From Zygnema cylindricum (taxonomy: Eukaryota > Streptophyta > Zygnematophyceae > Zygnematales > Zygnemataceae): DNA of 64,000 nucleotides. Positions 32,937 to 43,606 of the stretch are shown here, piece after piece (the stretch's first letter is position 1; the number at the start of each line of letters is the position of its first letter). Both the position numbers and the translations under genes were made by a program. A model generated the notes under the pieces. That model was not told the DNA's origin and made no database searches. It was given only the letters and a program-made list of their open reading frames with translations. Location of the stretch: the NCBI GenBank assembly GCA_037447655.1, contig JBBHKE010001095.1:124001-188000 (forward strand). The letters are read 5' to 3'.

Positions 32937-33258
32937 AATTGGTGTCGTACGTCAGTAGATAGAGTTTTAGAGAGAGATAGGACTTAGAAAAAATTTGCTA
33001 GATAGGACCCTCTCTCAGGGAGAGCTTCGATACAAAAGGTCAACTTTGACCCTCCATAACTTACTGCTTAGTGGAGCAAATTTAGAGATTCTTTTTGGTA
33101 TCGACTCAGGGGAGTCTTGCCATCACAAGGGTGAGGGTGGTTTTAGTTTTTGTTTGTAAGGGTGGCATTTATTCTTGCTGAAACACAAAGGGGTCTGGGT
33201 TATCCTAGAGGCTTCGTGTGAGCTGCCTACTCTGAGGATCTATAGAGGTCTCAGAGTT
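32937..33258 (+). repeat. copia LTR fragment
   Basis: It matches the downstream third of plus-strand LTRs (from ATTGGTGTCGTAC to GAGGTCTCAGAGTT). Both ends are truncated; the left one is at the gypsy LTR. Confidence 0.8.
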
Positions 33259-33767
33259 ATAATACGGAATTGAACCGAACGACTACATGTTTGAATGAAT
33301 GCTTTATGTAAGGAATTCTGTACACACGTGCGGTAATTCCCGGTGGACAATCAATGTGTAAATAGGTTTTGATTAGACCACACTTTGCTGGCTTATTTAG
33401 TGTAGACTCTCTATTTGCGTAGAAGAGACAAAGCAGAGTAGACGGAAAAATACCTTCATCCATCAATTTAGTACTGCAAGTCAGACGTATAGAGAGTAAG
33501 ACAAGAGTAGAATATATTTTGATTTATTATAAAGTCTTTGGTAACAATTTGTTTTAAAAGGACCAATAATCGAAGCTACGGCTTTTCGTGAGATTATACT
33601 ATGTTTACTTTGTCTATTTGTTACATATCTCTCTATACTTTACATCTTTCCTATCTCGACTTATTTTTTTGTGACTCCTAAAGCCCCTCTGCGTGTTTAA
33701 TTTGTGTGGCCGGTCTAATCACATCTGTATGACCGGTCTAAGCTATCTGTGGTTACAGGGAATATAG
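33259..33767. other. unique spacer, nothing recognised
   Basis: No gene or repeat signature seen. It is the left flank of copia C. Confidence 0.5.
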
Positions 33768-33772
33768 AAATT

Positions 33773-34816
33773 AATGGTCTTTTAAAGTATTTTCTAGGTC
33801 TGAATAGAAATAAGAAAGAAGCCGAGGCAATCTACCTCGCTTTCTCTCTCCAACTCTCAAACTTGTCGCATTCACTGAGAAATTGGAGAGGGAGCTAGAG
33901 CCATGGCTACCTAGGCTATCCAGAGGTTTACGGGAAAATATATAATAGTTAGGGGTTTATTTACTAAAAGATATGTGCCAGCCACAGGATTTGATCTTGG
34001 TACCTACCGGCCAGCAGACAGCCGGTAGCCGTTAGCCTTAGCCGTTAAGTTTAGAAGTAGTGTTACGTAGTATATGGTTTGATAATTATTTAAACATTTA
34101 TACGTAGGATAGTTCATTTAATTATAACTGTTTACGGGAGACATATATCCAGTAAATGTAAAAGTACGGATTCCAGTATGGATAAGAAACCAATACCGCG
34201 CATTTATTCCTTTAGTGAAACGAATACCGCGCATGTATTTATTACGGCTACGATTAAATGTGAATTTAATCGGACAACCGGAATTAACGCCAAGATCGCG
34301 GAAGTTGATTTCGGCGGTTTGTGGTCATCGCCACATCGAATGACACGTGGCGGAATGACATTGGATCGCGGCATCTGCGAGGATTAAGGGAGCGAATCCG
34401 GACATACCACGTGTCGACATTTAGGCCATGTCGTACAGTGTCCGTACAGAAAGTACACCGGCAGCTGTACTTTTCTGTACGAAACTGAAATCTGATTGGC
34501 TCCGTACATCAGTAGATAGAGTCTGTGAGAGAGATAGGACTTAGAAAAATTAGAAGATATGACCCTCTCTCCCAGAGAGCTTCTGTACAAAAGGTCAACT
34601 TTGACCTTCCATAACTTACTGCTCAGGGAAGCAAATTCAGAGATTCTTTTCGCTATTGACTCAGGGGAGTCTTACCTTCACAGGGGTGAAGTTGGTTAAA
34701 GCTATTTTCTGCTAAGGTGACAGTTATTTTTGCTGAAACACAAAGGGGCCAAGGTTATCCTAGAGGCTTCTTGGAAGTTGTCCACTATGAGGACTTATGG
34801 AGGTCTCAGGGTTCCA
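33773..34816 (+). repeat. 5' LTR of copia C
   Basis: 1044 bp. It starts TATAGAAATT (TG changed to TA) and ends ATGGAGGTCTCAGGGTTCCA. It contains ACACGTGGC and CCACGTGTCGAC (G-box-like) and the GTAC hairpin at 34443-34481. Confidence 0.93.
34443..34481 (+). other. conserved GTAC stem-loop in LTR C
   Basis: CGTACAGAAAGTACA, 8-base loop, TGTACTTTTCTGTACG. The arms pair with one bulge. LTR K (29448-29486) and LTR J (44280-44318) have the same hairpin with matching substitutions in both arms. Confidence 0.65.
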
Positions 34817-37370
34817 GGTTATGGGCCCACCCTTTAGGGTACCAATCTTTAATGGAACTAACTTCATATAATGGGAAATTATGATGATAGGAGCTCTATG
34901 CGAAAAAATGTTTTGGAGGATAGTAACGGACGGTGGGGGCGTCCATCAAGTCTTGGAATTCCTCTAGGGTTTGGAGGAAGCAAATTCACCACCAAAGAGG
35001 ATCCACCTTCAACGGAGAAAACAAAAGAAGGAGAGGAGGTGGACAAAGGAAAGGAAAAGGAGGCGACCACACCAATAGCAACTGGTTTGGCATTCATGTC
35101 ACCTATTCCGAGGAACGAGGAGAAAGATACTGAAACCTGGGACTTCAACAATATGGCGGCGAAGCACTTCATCCTACGCCATCTCACTCAAGGCCTTGCA
35201 TGTCCTCATTTGCAGGTAGAAAGGGCATCCAATTTTTATATGGCTCTCATAGAGATGTACCGAAGTGGTACGATTCACCAACAACAGTTGGCTGATCAGA
35301 ATTTTAACGAGTATGTATACAAAGGGGGAAGTTGTTGGATTTTTGCAATGAGCTTGCTACACTCTTCATGGAGCTAGAGAGTGCGGGAAAAATTTTAGTG
35401 AAAAAGTAAAGGTTAATTCTTTACTGATGAAGTTACCCGATGAGTTCGAGAACATAGTCAACCGTGTGCAGGACTTGCCGAACTCAAGGTGGATATGGAA
35501 CTCAGTGGTACGGATAATTCTCGTTCGGGAAAATACGATTAAGATCCGAAGGGGAGGAAAGAGTTGCCAAGCCTTAGCAACTGCAACCGATTGGAGGAAC
35601 AAGGATTCCCGGAAACCGGTCAGAAACTATGGGGGGAGGGAGCAAAAAAATCAGACCGACGAGTTCGGACCAAGGGCTCCCAAAGGTTTATGTCATTTTT
35701 GTAAGAAACCTGGGCACTATATGGCAGAGTGCACTAAGCTAACTGAGCTTCGGTTAAAGGAGGGGCAGACCGGTGGTGTCCCGAAAGGAAAGGAAAAGGC
35801 CCTTGTGACACAGGTACATGAGGCGGAATCCGAGGACGAGGACGAAAAGCTCCTTTGGGATGAGGAGTTGGAGGCGAAAAACAAGGTCGAAATACCACGA
35901 AGGCAGAAATGTGCTTACGGTGGATTGAAAGGTGAAGCAGGCTGGATTATAGATTCAGGTGCCTCAATGCACATGTGTAAGGATAGACACCTGTTCACTA
36001 AGATAAGAAAGATTCCCACCGTAGAGATAGAGTACGGGGATGGGAGGATAGTCACCACTACTCTTGTAGGATCGGTAGATCTGAAAGTGTTAGTAGAAGG
36101 AAAGACATCCATATTAACATTCTCCGATGTATTGTTTATTCCGGAGCTGAACAAAAACCTTATCTCTACATCAGTATTAGATGATAAGGGTTTTTTCACT
36201 AGCACCAGGGAAGGAGTCTTTACTGCTAGTTTTGAGGAGGATGTCTATTTCATTGCTGAGAAAGGTAGCCATGGGATGTTTAGGCTGATCTTAAGTAATG
36301 AAACGAATAAACTTTATTATGCAGGTGTTCATGATATTATGATGTGGCATAAGAGGCTTGGGCATGTGAATCTAGATAAGTTAAGAGAGATGAAAAAGAT
36401 GGGAGTGGTGGAAGGGATTCAGTTCAGTGAGAGTGATGATATAAGTGATTCTAGTGGGTGTGCTCAAGGTAAAGCACACAGATTACCCTTTCCAAAAACA
36501 GCCACCTATAAGGGAGAACAAATTATAGATCTAGTACACACAGATATTTGGGGACCGGCTAAAGTGCCCTCACAAGGGGGGAAGAGATTTATGATGACTA
36601 TCACTGATGATTGGTCTCGGTATTCCCAAGTGTATTTTTTGAAAAACAAGTCCGAAGATTAGGATTGATTTAGACAATATAAAGCATGGAGCGAAAAACT
36701 TCATGAAACTCCAATCAAGAGAATAAAGAGTGACAATGGTGGAGAGTATACTTCTAACCAGTTTGAGGATTTTCTGAGGGAAGATGGGGTCCAACACCAA
36801 AAGACAGTTCAAGAAAACCCGGAACAGAATGGGGTAGCTGAAAGGTTAAATAGAACACTAAGTGATAGTGCTAGAAGTATGTTGTCTGATAAGAAGATAG
36901 CAAAAAGGTTTTGGGAAGAAGCAATGAACTCTGCTAATTACCTCAAAAATAGAGTTCTTACTTCAGCAATAAAAGATCAAACACCTTATGAGAGATGGAC
37001 AGGCCGGAAACCAGACTTATCTCACTTAAAGGTTTTCAGCAGTCAAGTATTCAGTCTACATACAGATCGGTCTAATTGGAAGCTAGAACCTAAAGGAAAA
37101 CCGGGATACTTATTAGGATATGATGAGGATGTTAAAGGATATAGAGTTTATGATCTAAAAAGAGAAGATATAATCTTAGTAAAGCATCTAGTAGTTTTGG
37201 ATGAAGGAAAGTCTGTGGATCCTTTCAAATATACAAAGTCGGTAAAAATCAGATTTGAGTCAGAAAATCCGATGACTTTGAGCTTCCTAACTATCCAGGT
37301 TTTAGAGAAGATGACATTCTTGCAGATACAAATCAGACCGAAAAGGACTCGGCTGTGGAAACTCCAGTGA
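34797..37370 (+). pseudogene. gag-pol: copia gag, protease and integrase of element C
   Basis: The start codon 34797-34799 is in the LTR; an in-frame TAA follows at codon 25. The rest of Gag is spread over frames (AAKHFILRHLTQGLACPHL). Then 35427-36662 is open for 411 residues with zinc knuckle CHFCKKPGHYMAEC, protease IIDSGASMHMC, and the integrase HHCC region HKRLGHVNL...SSGCAQGKAHRLPF, where the first Cys of the last pair is Ser. VHTDIWGP carries the first catalytic Asp. A TAG at 36660 interrupts. After it come SDNGGEY and NPEQNGVAERLNRTLSDS with the remaining catalytic residues, then the GKPGYLLGYDEDVKGYRVYD linker region. Confidence 0.93.
34817..34831 (+). other. primer-binding site of copia C, inside gag frame
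   Basis: GGTTATGGGCCCACC directly follows the LTR. It is read in the gag frame as Val-Met-Gly-Pro-(Pro). It appears complementary to the anticodon arm of initiator tRNA-Met. Confidence 0.75.
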
Positions 37371-39151
37371 CAACTCTACCCGAAGCGGAAGACGTGGTGG
37401 AAATTGATTCGGAATCAAGGGATAGGGGAGAAGCCGAGTTTGTTCGAAAGAATCCACGAGAACCATCTATTCCGGCCTCAGATTTTGAGGGGGGAAAGAG
37501 TAGTAGCAAATGACTACAAGAAAAACCGGTTAATAACAAGGTAACTAAACTATCTCATTAAGATGAACCTCAAACTTATGAAGAGGCGATGACTTGTCCA
37601 GAAAGAAACCCCTGAAAGACAGCCATCAATGAGGAGATGGCCTCAATTATGGCAGCCGATACTTGGGAGCTGGTGGATTGTCCACCTAACCGAAAACCAA
37701 TTGGTTGTAAGTGGGTTTTCAAATAAAAACAGAACCCAGATAACACAATCGAGCGCTATAAGGCCCGACCAGTGGCACATGGATTTACACAAAAGGAGGG
37801 AATTGACTACGAGGAAACCTTTGCCCCAGTGGTCACATTTCCCTCTGTTCGCATACTTCTCAGCCTGGCAGCAGCGAAAGTGATGGAAGTGTACCAGATG
37901 GACATCAAAACAGCCTTTTAGCATGGAGAATTGGAAGAGGAGATCTTCATGCAACAACCCGAAAGGTTTGTGGACGAAGGAGAGGAGAGTAAGGTATGCC
38001 GGCTGATTAAATCTCTTTATGGTTTGAAACAGGCGCCTCGACAGTGGAATAAGAAGCTTGATGAGTTTTTTACCGGTCTGTGATATATCCGGATCAGCTC
38101 AGATCACTCAATCTATGTTTTCAAAGATGAAGAAGGTTTTATATTTATTGGAATTTATGTTGACGATTTGCTTGTTTTAAGTAAATCAATGGAAAAAATT
38201 AATAAACAGAAAACTGATCTTAAAGGGGGATTTGAAATGAAGGATATGGCGGAAGCAAAATATATTTTGGGAATTCAAGTAGAGAGAGACCGAAAAAGAA
38301 AAATTATAAGATTGACTCAAAAAGAAGCAATAGGGAAAATGCTTGAAAATTTTCAAATGGATAAAGCTAATAGTTGTACAACTCCAATAAAGTTGAAGAA
38401 GGGAAGTGAGGGGAGTGAGGAAGAAGGAGTCATAGTCTTAGACGAGGAATTATCTCCTAAATAACAGAAGTTCATGTAGACTATTCCTTTCAGGCAAGTA
38501 GTGCGAAGTCTAATATATTTTATGAATTGTACCCGGCCGGATTTAGCTGTAGCTGTAGGAGTGCTGAGTAGAAGTCTAAATGCTCCCACTAAGAGGGATT
38601 GGGAGGCAGCTAAGAGAGTCCTTAGATATTTGATAGGAACTAGGGATCTATGGTTGCATTTCGGTGGGGAGAATACTTACATCACTACTTGGAGTGATGC
38701 CAGTTATGGTGATGCTCCGATGAGGAGATGCACTTTTGGATATGTATTATATGTGGGTGATTGGGCTTGCTGTTGGAGTAGCAAACAGCAAAAAGTTATT
38801 GCTTAGTCCACCATGGAGGCTAAGTATATGGCCTCTTGCTCTGCTGTAAAAGAATTGATGTGGGTCAAGTCTTTGCTTGGTGAGCTTGGTCACCTTAAGA
38901 GTGGTGTGCAGAAAATATTTTGTGATAATCAGGCAGCAATCGCTATTTCTGCCAATCCTAAACATCATTTTAAAGCTAAACACATGGACATTAGACTCAA
39001 CTTTGTTAGAGAGAAAGTAGAAAACAAAATAATCAGTTTAGAGTACCGACCAGATAGTGAGATGGTAGCAGATATGATGACCAAACCTGTGCCTTCCCCT
39101 AAGCTAATTTTCTACAGGGAAAAGTGTGGTCAGAAATTAAAGATTGACTAG
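37371..39151 (+). pseudogene. pol: copia reverse transcriptase and RNase H of element C
   Basis: After several frameshifts RT is read as GCKWVF, stop, then EGIDYEETFAPVVTFPSVRI and QMDIKTAF, stop, HGELEEEIF. The catalytic IYVDDLLVLSKS (about 38153-38188) is intact. RNase H follows with WSDASYGDAPMRRCT, TMEAKYMASCSA and CDNQAAIAI, ending in ADMMTKPVPSPKL and TAG just before the polypurine tract. There are at least six internal stops (for example TAG before STMEA near 38805), so the copy is dead although all domains are present. Confidence 0.93.
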
Positions 39152-39164
39152 AAAATAAGGGGAG

Positions 39165-40266
39165 TGTAGAAATTAATGGTCTTTTAAAGTATTTTCTAGG
39201 CATGAATAGAATTAATAAAGAAGCCGAGGCAGTCTACCTCTAACTTCTCTCTCCAACTCTCAAACTTGTCGCAGTCACTGAGAAATTGGAGAGGGAGCTA
39301 GAGCCATGGCTACCTAGGCTATCCAAAGGTTTACGGGAAAATATATATTAGTTAGGGGTTTATTTACTAAAAGATATGTGTCGGCCACAAGATTTGATCC
39401 TGGTACCTACCGGCCGGCAGACAGCCGATAGTCGGTAGCCTAAGCCGTTAAGTCTAGAAGTAGTGTTACGTAGTATATGGTTTGATAATTATTTAAACAT
39501 TTATACGTAGGATAGTTCATTTAACTGTAACTGTTTACGGGAGACATATATCTAGTAATGTAAAAGTACGGATTACGGTACGGATAAGAAACCAATACCG
39601 CGCATTTATTTCTTTAGTGAAACGAATATCGCGCATGTATTTATTACGGCTACGATTAAATGTGAATTTAATCGGACGGCCGGAATTAACGCCAAGATCG
39701 CGGAAGAGGATTTCGGCGGTTTGTGGTCATCGCCACATCGGATGACACGTGGCGGAATGACATTGGATCGCGGCATCTTTGAGGATTAAGGGAGCTAATC
39801 TGGACATACCACGTGTCGACATTTAGGGCATGTCGTACAGTGTCCGTACAGAAAGTACAGCGGCAGCTGTACTTTTGTGTACGGAACTGAAATCTGATTG
39901 GTTAGACTCTATCAGTAGATAGAGTCTGTGAGAGAGATAGGACTTAGAAAAATTAGAAGATATGACCCTCTCTCCCAGAGAACTTCTATACAAAAGGTCA
40001 ACTTTGACCCTCCATAACTTACTGCTCAGGGGAGCAAATTCAGAGATTCTTTTTGATATCGACTCAAGGGAGTCTTGCCTTCACAGGGGTGAAGTTGGTC
40101 AGAGTTATTTTCTGCCAGGGTGGCAGTTATTTTTGCTGAAACACAAAGGGGGTAGGGTTATCCTAGAGGCTTCTTGGAAGCTGTCCACTCTGAGGACTTA
40201 TGGAGGTCTCATGGAGGTGTCCACTCTGAGGACTTATGGAGGTCTCATGGAGGTCTCAGAGTTTCA
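39165..40266 (+). repeat. 3' LTR of copia C
   Basis: 1102 bp, starting TGTAGAAATT. The last 70 bases carry local tandem copies of TGGAGGTCTCA and of the CACTCTGAGGACTTATGGAG block, so this LTR is longer than its partner. It ends GTCTCAGAGTTTCA. Confidence 0.93.
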
Positions 40267-40328
40267 GGGAACTCTTCCCGTTACCTCGGATGTCTAACCA
40301 GGCGCGACATAGGTTGGAGCGCGATATA

Positions 40329-40790
40329 TGCTTACACTGATCGATGATTTCTCAAGATATATTTAAGTATACTTCATAAAGGATAAGAGTGAAGTTTTCA
40401 AATACTTGAAAAGGTACAAAATGTGAAGTGAAAAGATCCATGGAGTTCCAACACTGAAACTTAGATCTGACAATGGTGGAGAGTATATTTCACCGATTTT
40501 CTCGGATTTTCTCAAAGAAAATGGGATATCTCATCTTCTAACTAGTCCATACCCACTTGAAAAAAATATAGTAGTTAAAAGATTAAATTGAATATTAACA
40601 GAATGTGCTATAACCATGCTTGCAGATACAGGAATTAATATGATATTTTGGACAAAGGCTTTAAATTGTGCATCGTATATCAAAAATAGATTAGAAAATA
40701 GAGCATCTCTAGGAAAGAAACCTTACGAACTATGGACTAAAGAGAAACCTGTTGTCGGTAAATTTAAATCAGACAAATGTATACGTAAAA
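40329..40790 (+). pseudogene. integrase core fragment of a third copia-type family
   Basis: The plus strand reads LIDDFSRYI, stop, VYFIKDKSEVFKYLKRYK, then LRSDNGGEYISP, FLKENGISHLLTSPYP, VVKRLN, stop, ILTECAITMLADTG and KKPYELWTKEKP. This is the copia integrase catalytic region (SDNGGEY carries the second Asp). The usual NGVAER block is degraded to NIVVKR. It has no LTRs and several stops. The sequence is clearly diverged from elements A-H. Confidence 0.75.
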
Positions 40791-41371
40791 AAGATGTTTT
40801 TAACTGGCGAAGAAAACATTAACGTTGATAGCAATACACGGTATACTGTAGCGCCAAACAAACCCAAAAAAACTTTTGCCGGCTACGACATTTCTTGCGC
40901 AACAGTTTGCGATATGTCGCGACAGAATGCGAAGGTTTTATGGTTGTCGCGGCGCCAACTTAAATCTGTTTTTCACTCCGACGGATTCTTTGCTCCCAGC
41001 GTTTTGTACGGAGGATCTCGGAGATTTTTTGCGTCGGCCTTGGGCGCGCCAATGCCGCAAAAGACCATACGCTTATCTTTACTACGCAAAAAAAAGGGTC
41101 GATCGGACGGCCACGATCTGATGTTGAATACCTTTGTGATGCACATGTAGTAAGACTAATTTCTGGCGGAAACAAAGCATTTTTGCCAACTGTCTTTCAC
41201 ACCCTCCCGGCTAAGTCTGGCCGGGAGTTTGTCGGTTCCTAGCTGCACCGTACAACCTTCTGATGATACCGTACATAATTCAAATTGAATCGGTCCGCTT
41301 CAAAACAAAATGTGCGTCAGCATCCTTAACCGGAACAGAAAGTGACGCAAACAAATTAAAATATAGCATCG
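40791..41371. other. unassigned; ORF 40752-41150 not recognised
   Basis: A 132-residue plus-strand frame overlaps the integrase fragment and runs on (YDISCATVCDMSRQNAKVLW). It lacks recognisable motifs and a competing frame also exists. I do not call it a gene. Confidence 0.35.
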
Positions 41372-41379
41372 ATTCCTTC

Positions 41380-42218
41380 TAGTGTTGGGTATCGGGTAAA
41401 TTCATATCGCGATAATCTCGATATTCAATATATCAAATATCGATCGAGCAGGATCCTCGATATATCGTACCGAGACCAACATAAATTATCGCGATATATA
41501 TCGCAATATATAGTTATTTTTAATTTTTTTTTATTATTTTTTTATATAATATGTTATTTTAGCGAAAAAGTCAATTGTCTAATACGCCACGTACGCCGTG
41601 ATTTTCGTTCTGTGACTTAAATGTAGACGCCGCAAAATGTAACCGACAAAAAAGTACTAATTCTGAAATTGTAATGATTAATTATTTGGGGTATGGTTAC
41701 ACGAGGAGGTCTCTGTAATAGTACGGATAGCAAAATTTACGTATTACAGAGGCCTCGGGTACATCGCGTATCTTTTGTCAAAAAGTTTTACATACGTGCT
41801 CTGATATGAGTGGCTCCACGTAAGCTGACTATCAAATCTGAAAAATCATCGAATATCTGAAAACCGATCTTTTTCGTCTGGAAAATCGTACCTGCGTATG
41901 ATGTACGTGTACTTCACAAGTGTACCTCGTCAATGTGCCTCAGAGATCTCCTTCACTCTGCTGACTTTCAGGAAAAAACCGTATTTCTTTTCGGCAAAGA
42001 TTTTACAGTCACTTTGTCCGAAGTCACGAGACTTTGAAAACCTGTGGGATTTTTTTTTTTTAGCTTCGATATATTGACGATACGATATATTGGCAATATA
42101 TCGGCAATATATCGCGATGATTTGAAATTCGATATATTGAAGCGATATATCGATTATCGGATACCTGAAATTCGATATATATCGAATATCGGCAAACGGT
42201 CCTCGATACCCAACACTA
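41380..42218. mobile_element. non-autonomous hAT-like DNA transposon
   Basis: 839 bp with terminal inverted repeats TAGTGTTGGGTATCG at 41380 and CGATACCCAACACTA ending at 42218. A perfect 8-bp target duplication ATTCCTTC lies at 41372-41379 and 42219-42226. An 8-bp duplication is the hAT hallmark. The interior is packed with short CGATATAT palindromic units near both ends, and no transposase frame is visible. A second, truncated copy lies at 48735-49040. Confidence 0.88.
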
Positions 42219-42361
42219 ATTCCTTCATCTTCAGTTTCTGTTCGGCGATTCTCTCCCTCACTCCCTCTACCTCTCCCTCCCCAAATCTCCTCTCTCCCCC
42301 TCTCTCCCCCCCATTTCTCGCCCTCCCACCACTCCCTCTTGCCCTCATTTTACCTTTCTCG

Positions 42362-43449
42362 ATGCCTCTCCTTCAGAAAACATTCCCGATATCCGTTTTA
42401 TCACCGTTTTTACTCACGTTTTTTCTCTCCATACTCGTCAACGCCTCCGAATCCCACCCCCGAGAGTTACCAGAAAAATCTCCCCTCACTGTTTCTAATC
42501 CTCAGCCTAAAACCTAAATCGATTACCAAAACTCAAAATTATGGCAAGCTCGCGCCAAAATCAACACTATTATCGGTAATAAGACCGCACCTTCCCCCGG
42601 GAGCCCCTCGAGAATAGTGTTGACAAATGGCAGTCAACATTCTCTCTATCCTGACCAAATGGGGAATACAAGACAAAATAGTGAGCTTCCCCAATGCAAT
42701 GTGGGAAATCCCTCTACCTTTGTTTTCTCAAATTTTGGAAATAATGGTATTTCTTCCAGAGTCCTCGCCTTAAAATTATGATTTTATGACGGTTGGATCG
42801 CATGGTGCTCCTTTTTTTTCGCGCGCTACTTTCCCCAAGAGTCGTTACAACAGCCGCGCATTGTCTATTTAACACAGGAAGGGATGAATGGTATTTTGGA
42901 TATGGCTCCCCCTTTTTATTTTCCACTAAAACGAACGGCGCATCGGATTCCCAATCGACCGCGGTCTACGCTATATAGGGTAGATTTTACGTGGATTATA
43001 AAAATCACAAGGCATGAAATGAATCTCTTATAGTAGGGAGCAATGTTACCATTTTGATTTTAGATACCCCAATTAGTTCTCAGAATTTTCTATGGACAAG
43101 TCCTCTTCCTTCTATGGTTCCGAGAACAAATTACGGGTATTCCGGAAAAACTGGCGGTGGGAGTGCACTTACTTTCGATGTTGCGGATAAAGCTCAAGTG
43201 ACTAGTTGTGACGGATATGCTTCTACTGTTCTTTGTGAGGATGTTTCCGTAGGAGGGATGAGTGGAGGACCCATTTTACATCTTTCGGGATTTTTGTTGA
43301 GTACTTGTTCTGGTGGATTTGTTGGAAGGTGGCCATTTATGTACGCGGGACTTACGGGAGTATATCCGTTGAAATCTCTTGTGGAAGTTTATTGCGTAGT
43401 ATTGTCAAATATGATAGAAGGAAGAATGTTTTATTCAGTTTATTGTTAG
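42362..43449 (+). pseudogene. secreted trypsin-like serine protease pseudogene
   Basis: The start codon at 42362 opens a signal-peptide-like N-terminus (SVLSPFLLTFFLSILVNASE). After an in-frame TAA (42515) the same frame continues into a mature start INTIIGNKTAPSPG and CNVGNPSTFVFSNFG, then TGA at 42779. A frameshift at the T8 run (42812-42819) moves to the frame with the catalytic His, VVTTAAHCLFN. After TAG at 42976 and a TGA near 43015 come the catalytic Asp region NVTILILDTPISS and the catalytic Ser region VGGMSGGPILHL. All three catalytic motifs are visible, but at least five disruptions exclude a functional product unless unseen introns or errors account for them. The family resembles S1/Glu-endopeptidase-like proteases. 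Confidence 0.85.
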
Positions 43450-43606
43450 TATAGGAAAGTTGACAAGCAAAAGTGAGAAATTTGATTGAGAATACGGAAG
43501 TACAACAGAGTATGGGGAGAGTGGGAGGGTTTTTCAGCGATTCTGATGAATAATTATTCGTTTTTTGTAAATTGGATTGGGATATGGAGTTACTTAGGAT
43601 AAATAT

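Larger units (their letters stand above)
33773..40266 (+). mobile_element. Ty1/copia retrotransposon C, full length but mutated
   Basis: LTRs 33773-34816 and 39165-40266 flank gag-pol on the plus strand. The 5-bp target duplication GGGAA is present at 33768-33772 and 40267-40271, proving an unrearranged insertion. The polypurine tract is GAAAATAAGGGGAG (39151-39164). Confidence 0.95.
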
